From assembly GCF_900186505.1 (NCBI RefSeq), contig NZ_LT891969.1:124001-188000 (forward strand): DNA of 64,000 nucleotides, given 5' to 3'. The translations under genes and the position numbers were made by a program. The stretch comes from Enorma phocaeensis (GTDB taxonomy: Bacteria > Actinomycetota > Coriobacteriia > Coriobacteriales > Coriobacteriaceae). The notes beneath the pieces are model-generated. The model saw only the letters and a program-made list of their open reading frames with translations, ran no database searches and was not told the DNA's origin. This document shows, one piece after another, positions 61,069 to 64,000 of the stretch; within the stretch, counting starts at the first letter, position 1; every line of letters begins with the position of its first letter.

Positions 61069-61818
61069 AAGGGTCATCAACCCTGTGGCGCGCGCAGCGC
61101 GCCACTGAAAACCACCCGCTACGCGGGTGGATCCCACTGATGCTACGCAACGGGCCGCCCTCCTCCTAGGATGGTGATTGTTCAGGTCGCCAGCCCCAAG
61201 AGGAGGGTGATAGCCATGGCGCAGAAGGCCAACAGCCTCGCGCACACGAAGTGGCTCTGCAAGTACCACATCGTGTTCACACCGAAGTATAGAAGGAAGG
61301 CGATATACAACCAATACCGCAAGGACCTCGGGGAGATCCTCAGGCAGCTCTGCCGCTGGAAGGGGGTGGAGATCATAGAGGGGCACCTGATGCCGGACCA
61401 CGTGCACATGCTGGTCAGCATCCCGCCCAAGATCAGCGTGTCGAGCTTCATGGGCTACCTGAAGGGGAAGAGCTCGCTGATGATGTTCGACCGGCACGCG
61501 AACCTCAAGTACAAGTTCGGGAACAGGAAGTTCTGGGCGGAGGGCTACTACGTGTCCACCGTCGGCCTGAACGAGGCCACGATCGCCAAGTACATCAGGG
61601 AGCAGGAGGCCGCCGACATCGCGCTGGACAGGCTGAGCGTGAAGGAGTACGAGGACCCGTTCGGTAGGGGGTAGCGGCCCGCCCGTTCGACGGGCGTGCC
61701 ACGAGTCAAGGGGCTATCGGGCCTGAACTTCGTTCAGGCCAGGGACTTGAGTCCCTGGCCTGGGCCCCTAGGGTTACACCCTAAGAGCAAACCACCCGCT
61801 ATGCGGGTGGTCCTGATT
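61069..61818 (+). mobile_element. IS200/IS605-family element, copy 1
   Basis: A 750-bp unit with subterminal hairpins: GTGGCGCGC/GCGCGCCAC and CCACCCGC/GCGGGTGG on the left, another CCACCCGC/GCGGGTGG on the right. There are no terminal inverted repeats and no target duplication, as expected for Y1 transposition. Contains tnpA only; there is no TnpB gene. Confidence 0.88.
61216..61674 (+). CDS. tnpA: IS200/IS605-family Y1 transposase TnpA, copy 1
   Basis: 152 aa. It moves single-stranded DNA by HUH chemistry. The HUH pair is in PDHVHMLVSIPP, and the catalytic tyrosine in WAEGYYVSTVG. SLAHTKWLCKYHIVFTPKYR is the family N-terminus. AGGAGGGTGA precedes the ATG at 61216. Copy 2 differs by one visible residue (Ile in EIIEGHL here, Met there). 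Confidence 0.94.
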   Translation: MAQKANSLAHTKWLCKYHIVFTPKYRRKAIYNQYRKDLGEILRQLCRWKGVEIIEGHLMPDHVHMLVSIPPKISVSSFMGYLKGKSSLMMFDRHANLKYKFGNRKFWAEGYYVSTVGLNEATIAKYIREQEAADIALDRLSVKEYEDPFGRG

Positions 61819-61819
61819 T

Positions 61820-62569
61820 AAGGGTCATCAACCCTGTGGCGCGCGCAGCGCGCCACTGAAAACCACCCGCTACGCGGGTGGATCCCACTGATGCTACGCA
61901 ACGGGCCGCCCTCCTCCTAGGATGGTGATTGTTCAGGTCGCCAGCCCCAAGAGGAGGGTGATAGCCATGGCGCAGAAGGCCAACAGCCTCGCGCACACGA
62001 AGTGGCTCTGCAAGTACCACATCGTGTTCACACCGAAGTATAGAAGGAAGGCGATATACAACCAATACCGCAAGGACCTCGGGGAGATCCTCAGGCAGCT
62101 CTGCCGCTGGAAGGGGGTGGAGATCATGGAGGGGCACCTGATGCCGGACCACGTGCACATGCTGGTCAGCATCCCGCCCAAGATCAGCGTGTCGAGCTTC
62201 ATGGGCTACCTGAAGGGGAAGAGCTCGCTGATGATGTTCGACCGGCACGCGAACCTCAAGTACAAGTTCGGGAACAGGAAGTTCTGGGCGGAGGGCTACT
62301 ACGTGTCCACCGTCGGCCTGAACGAGGCCACGATCGCCAAGTACATCAGGGAGCAGGAGGCCGCCGACATCGCGCTGGACAGGCTGAGCGTGAAGGAGTA
62401 CGAGGACCCGTTCGGTAGGGGGTAGCGGCCCGCCCGTTCGACGGGCGTGCCACGAGTCAAGGGGCTATCGGGCCTGAACTTCGTTCAGGCCAGGGACTTG
62501 AGTCCCTGGCCTGGGCCCCTAGGGTTACACCCTAAGAGCAAACCACCCGCTATGCGGGTGGTCCTGATT
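61820..62569 (+). mobile_element. IS200/IS605-family element, copy 2 (tandem)
   Basis: The same 750-bp unit repeated head to tail one base after copy 1. I see a single difference (a at 61377, g at 62128). All hairpins and the gene are present. Confidence 0.9.
61967..62425 (+). CDS. tnpA: IS200/IS605-family Y1 transposase TnpA, copy 2
   Basis: Identical to copy 1 apart from Met in EIMEGHL. Same HUH pair (HVHMLVS), tyrosine (GYYVST), start and ribosome-binding site. Intact, so either copy could act on both. Downstream of the stop both copies have three further hairpins (GGCCTGAAC/GTTCAGGCC, CAGGGACT/AGTCCCTG, GGGT/ACCC), perhaps the transcript end. Confidence 0.94.
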   Translation: MAQKANSLAHTKWLCKYHIVFTPKYRRKAIYNQYRKDLGEILRQLCRWKGVEIMEGHLMPDHVHMLVSIPPKISVSSFMGYLKGKSSLMMFDRHANLKYKFGNRKFWAEGYYVSTVGLNEATIAKYIREQEAADIALDRLSVKEYEDPFGRG

Positions 62570-62574
62570 GGTAA

Positions 62575-63107
62575 GGCTCTGTCACAGCACGCAGTTGATA
62601 TATCGCGGGAACGCGCGGTGATCCCTGCCCGCCAGCGCGTGGAAGAGCTGGGAAACCGACCGTGTGATCCAACGGAGCCTATAAGTAAAACCATCGTGAT
62701 GCGGGCGGATGGCGGTTCCGTGCCGGGGCTGAGCCCGGGGACGCCGATCCTGGCGACGGCGCTCCCCAAAGAGTTGCCGTGGATAGGGCTCCGGCCCCGG
62801 ACCGGGGGCCGGGGCTAACCCGAGGCCCCCCGGGGCGGAAACGTCCATATCCCCGCATCTCGAGGCGGGCCCGGAAATCGAGATCCCGCCGGATGGACGG
62901 AATCGGCCTCTCCAGGGCCGAAACCGTCCGATCAGCGGGATCTCGGCGGGATGGGGCCGGATCCGGACGCACCGAGATGCGGGCGGATGGCCACTTTGGA
63001 GAAGGCCCTGCCGCGGCACACGGCCGATACGCCGCGAGAGAGCGCAAGGCCCCTGCCCGCCCGCACGTGGAGGTCCCGGGAAATCAGCTAAGTGCAGTGA
63101 CAGAGCC
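62575..63107. mobile_element. Transposase-less element with terminal inverted repeats (MITE-like)
   Basis: It begins GGCTCTGTCAC and ends GTGACAGAGCC; imperfect similarity extends about 30 bases inward. Flanks ATTGGTAA (62567-62574) and TTTGGTAA (63108-63115) match at 7 of 8 bases, like an 8-bp target duplication. GGCTCT ends with 8-bp duplications recall the ISL3 group, but the family is a guess. The interior of about 530 bp is very GC-rich with nested palindromes and no transposase ORF. Confidence 0.65.
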
Positions 63108-63281
63108 TTTGGTAACACGCCTCAAACACCTCATCAGGAGAGGTGGCTTCCCGTTTCTTACAAATTCGCCAAACTGTCAAAATCCTTACATAGTGAGGCC
63201 CGTGCGGTGCGATAATGCACCTTGGTAACGTTTGGGTGCGATGCGTCGCATGTGCACCCGCCCCTACCAGATGGGAGCCTT

Positions 63282-64000
63282 ATGAGCACATTTGCGCTTA
63301 CGTGCGAGTCGACCGCGGACCGACCGCGGGAGTTCTTCGATGAACGCGACATTCGCGTCGTCTACTTCCACTATGAGCTCGACGGGGTCATGCACGAAGA
63401 CGACCTATACCAGTCAATCTCGCCTGAGAAGTTCTTCGCCGATATCAAGGCCGGCGCGATGCCTAAGACGTCGCAGGTGAGCGTTGGCGAGTATGCGGAG
63501 TTTTGGGAGTCCATGCTCAAGGAGGGCAAGGACATCCTTCATGTGACGCTCTCCTCGGGGATCTCCGGGAGCTACGGGTCGGCATGCATCGCCGCACAGG
63601 ACCTTGCCGAGTGCTATCCCGAGCGAACGATCCGCGTCATCGACTCGCTTGCCGCCTCCTCTGGTTACGGCCTGCTCATGGAGTACCTGGCTGACCTACG
63701 CGATGAGGGCAAGTCGCTCGAAGAGGTCGCAACGTGGGCCGAAGAGCACAAGCTCAACGTCCATCACTGGTTCTTCTCGACCGACCTCACGAGCTTCAAG
63801 CGCGGCGGCCGCATCTCGGCTACGAGCGCTCTTCTGGGAACGGCTCTTAAGATCTGCCCGCTCATGAACGTCGACAACCAGGGCAAGCTCATTCCGCGTG
63901 AGAAGATCCGCACCAAGAAGAAGGCCATGGCGGAGATGGTCAAGACCATGATGGCTCACGTTGACGATGGCGCGGAGTATACCGGAAAGTGCTGCTTCTC
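63282..64000 (+). CDS. DegV family fatty-acid-binding protein, N-terminal part (runs off window)
   Basis: 239 codons of a DegV/FakB protein, which binds a fatty acid for phosphorylation by FakA. Visible: FALTCESTADRPREFFDERD, TSQVSVGEYAEFWESML, VTLSSGISGSYGSACIAAQD, VIDSLAASSGYGLL and TSFKRGGRISATSALLG. The ATG at 63282 follows TGGGAG. The C-terminus is outside the window. Confidence 0.92.
   Translation, partial: MSTFALTCESTADRPREFFDERDIRVVYFHYELDGVMHEDDLYQSISPEKFFADIKAGAMPKTSQVSVGEYAEFWESMLKEGKDILHVTLSSGISGSYGSACIAAQDLAECYPERTIRVIDSLAASSGYGLLMEYLADLRDEGKSLEEVATWAEEHKLNVHHWFFSTDLTSFKRGGRISATSALLGTALKICPLMNVDNQGKLIPREKIRTKKKAMAEMVKTMMAHVDDGAEYTGKCCF

Noticed and set aside
61675..61818. Hairpins after tnpA as a TnpB omega RNA
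   Set aside because: No TnpB/IscB gene is present; the hairpins fit the ends and transcript terminator of a TnpA-only element.

Overview
The window looks like a chromosomal segment of a high-GC, anaerobic, gut-type Actinomycetota, most likely Coriobacteriia and plausibly Collinsella. This is inferred from the GC-rich coding style, ATP-type PEP carboxykinase, an L-cysteine desulfidase homologue, a 4-domain S1 protein, serC-serA-DUF1015 and DegV. No database search was possible, so the genus is a guess.

Layout. (1) 1-1644: start of thiC with its TPP riboswitch (minus strand), an ADP-ribosylglycohydrolase and a 63-aa ORF. (2) about 1650-20287: an accessory island ending at the 3' end of a tRNA-Val gene. 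It starts with insertion-sequence debris (an array of GCTACCG repeats, a degenerate IS3-family element that truncates an IS21-type istB, and an intact IS3-family element with 27-bp inverted repeats). A defence block follows: hsdM-hsdS-hsdR type I restriction-modification, a GIY-YIG/DUF4357 protein, then an AAA ATPase plus RloB (TOPRIM) pair with its own strong promoter. Next is a badly deleted siphophage-type prophage (scaffold/capsid fusion, head-tail genes, distal tail protein, BspA-like tail protein), two small regulators and an array of GGACACCA octamers beside tRNA-Val. (3) 20288-36616: housekeeping and metabolism: tRNA-Val, -Gly and -Cys, a CmpB-type membrane protein, a cysteine desulfidase-like enzyme, rpsA, several HAD phosphatases, a PepV-like dipeptidase, an ABC-F ATPase, DedA, an acyltransferase, and a zinc/cadmium operon (SmtB/CzrA-type repressor, HMA protein, P-type ATPase) with three visible operators. 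(4) 36617-37580: a decayed stretch with a zinc-ribbon remnant (MscL-like tail) and diverged repeats of about 41 bp. (5) 37581-54797: acyl-ACP thioesterase, RsmJ-like methyltransferase, exonuclease, His-rich metal exporter, the serC-serA-DUF1015 operon, a PPP phosphatase, a flippase-like protein, pckA, a B3/B4 protein with an alkyltransferase, a Cof phosphatase, trpS and a WecA/TagO-type enzyme. (6) 54798-60748: a 6S-like RNA, a collapsed PTS/GH13 sugar locus, then a tightly overlapping MarR / amino-acid ABC transporter / ATP-grasp operon and a flavin-type oxidase fused to a 2[4Fe-4S] ferredoxin. (7) 60900-64000: tRNA-Ala, a head-to-tail duplicated IS200/IS605 element, a transposase-less element of about 530 bp with inverted repeats, and the start of a DegV gene.

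Most noteworthy: the type I RM + GIY-YIG + ATPase/RloB defence block with a palindrome over the ATPase promoter, the MarR-ABC-ATP-grasp operon, the two phased repeat arrays at the ends of the island, the tandem IS200/IS605 copies, and the 41-bp repeat family. I did not find a system I could confidently call wholly undescribed.
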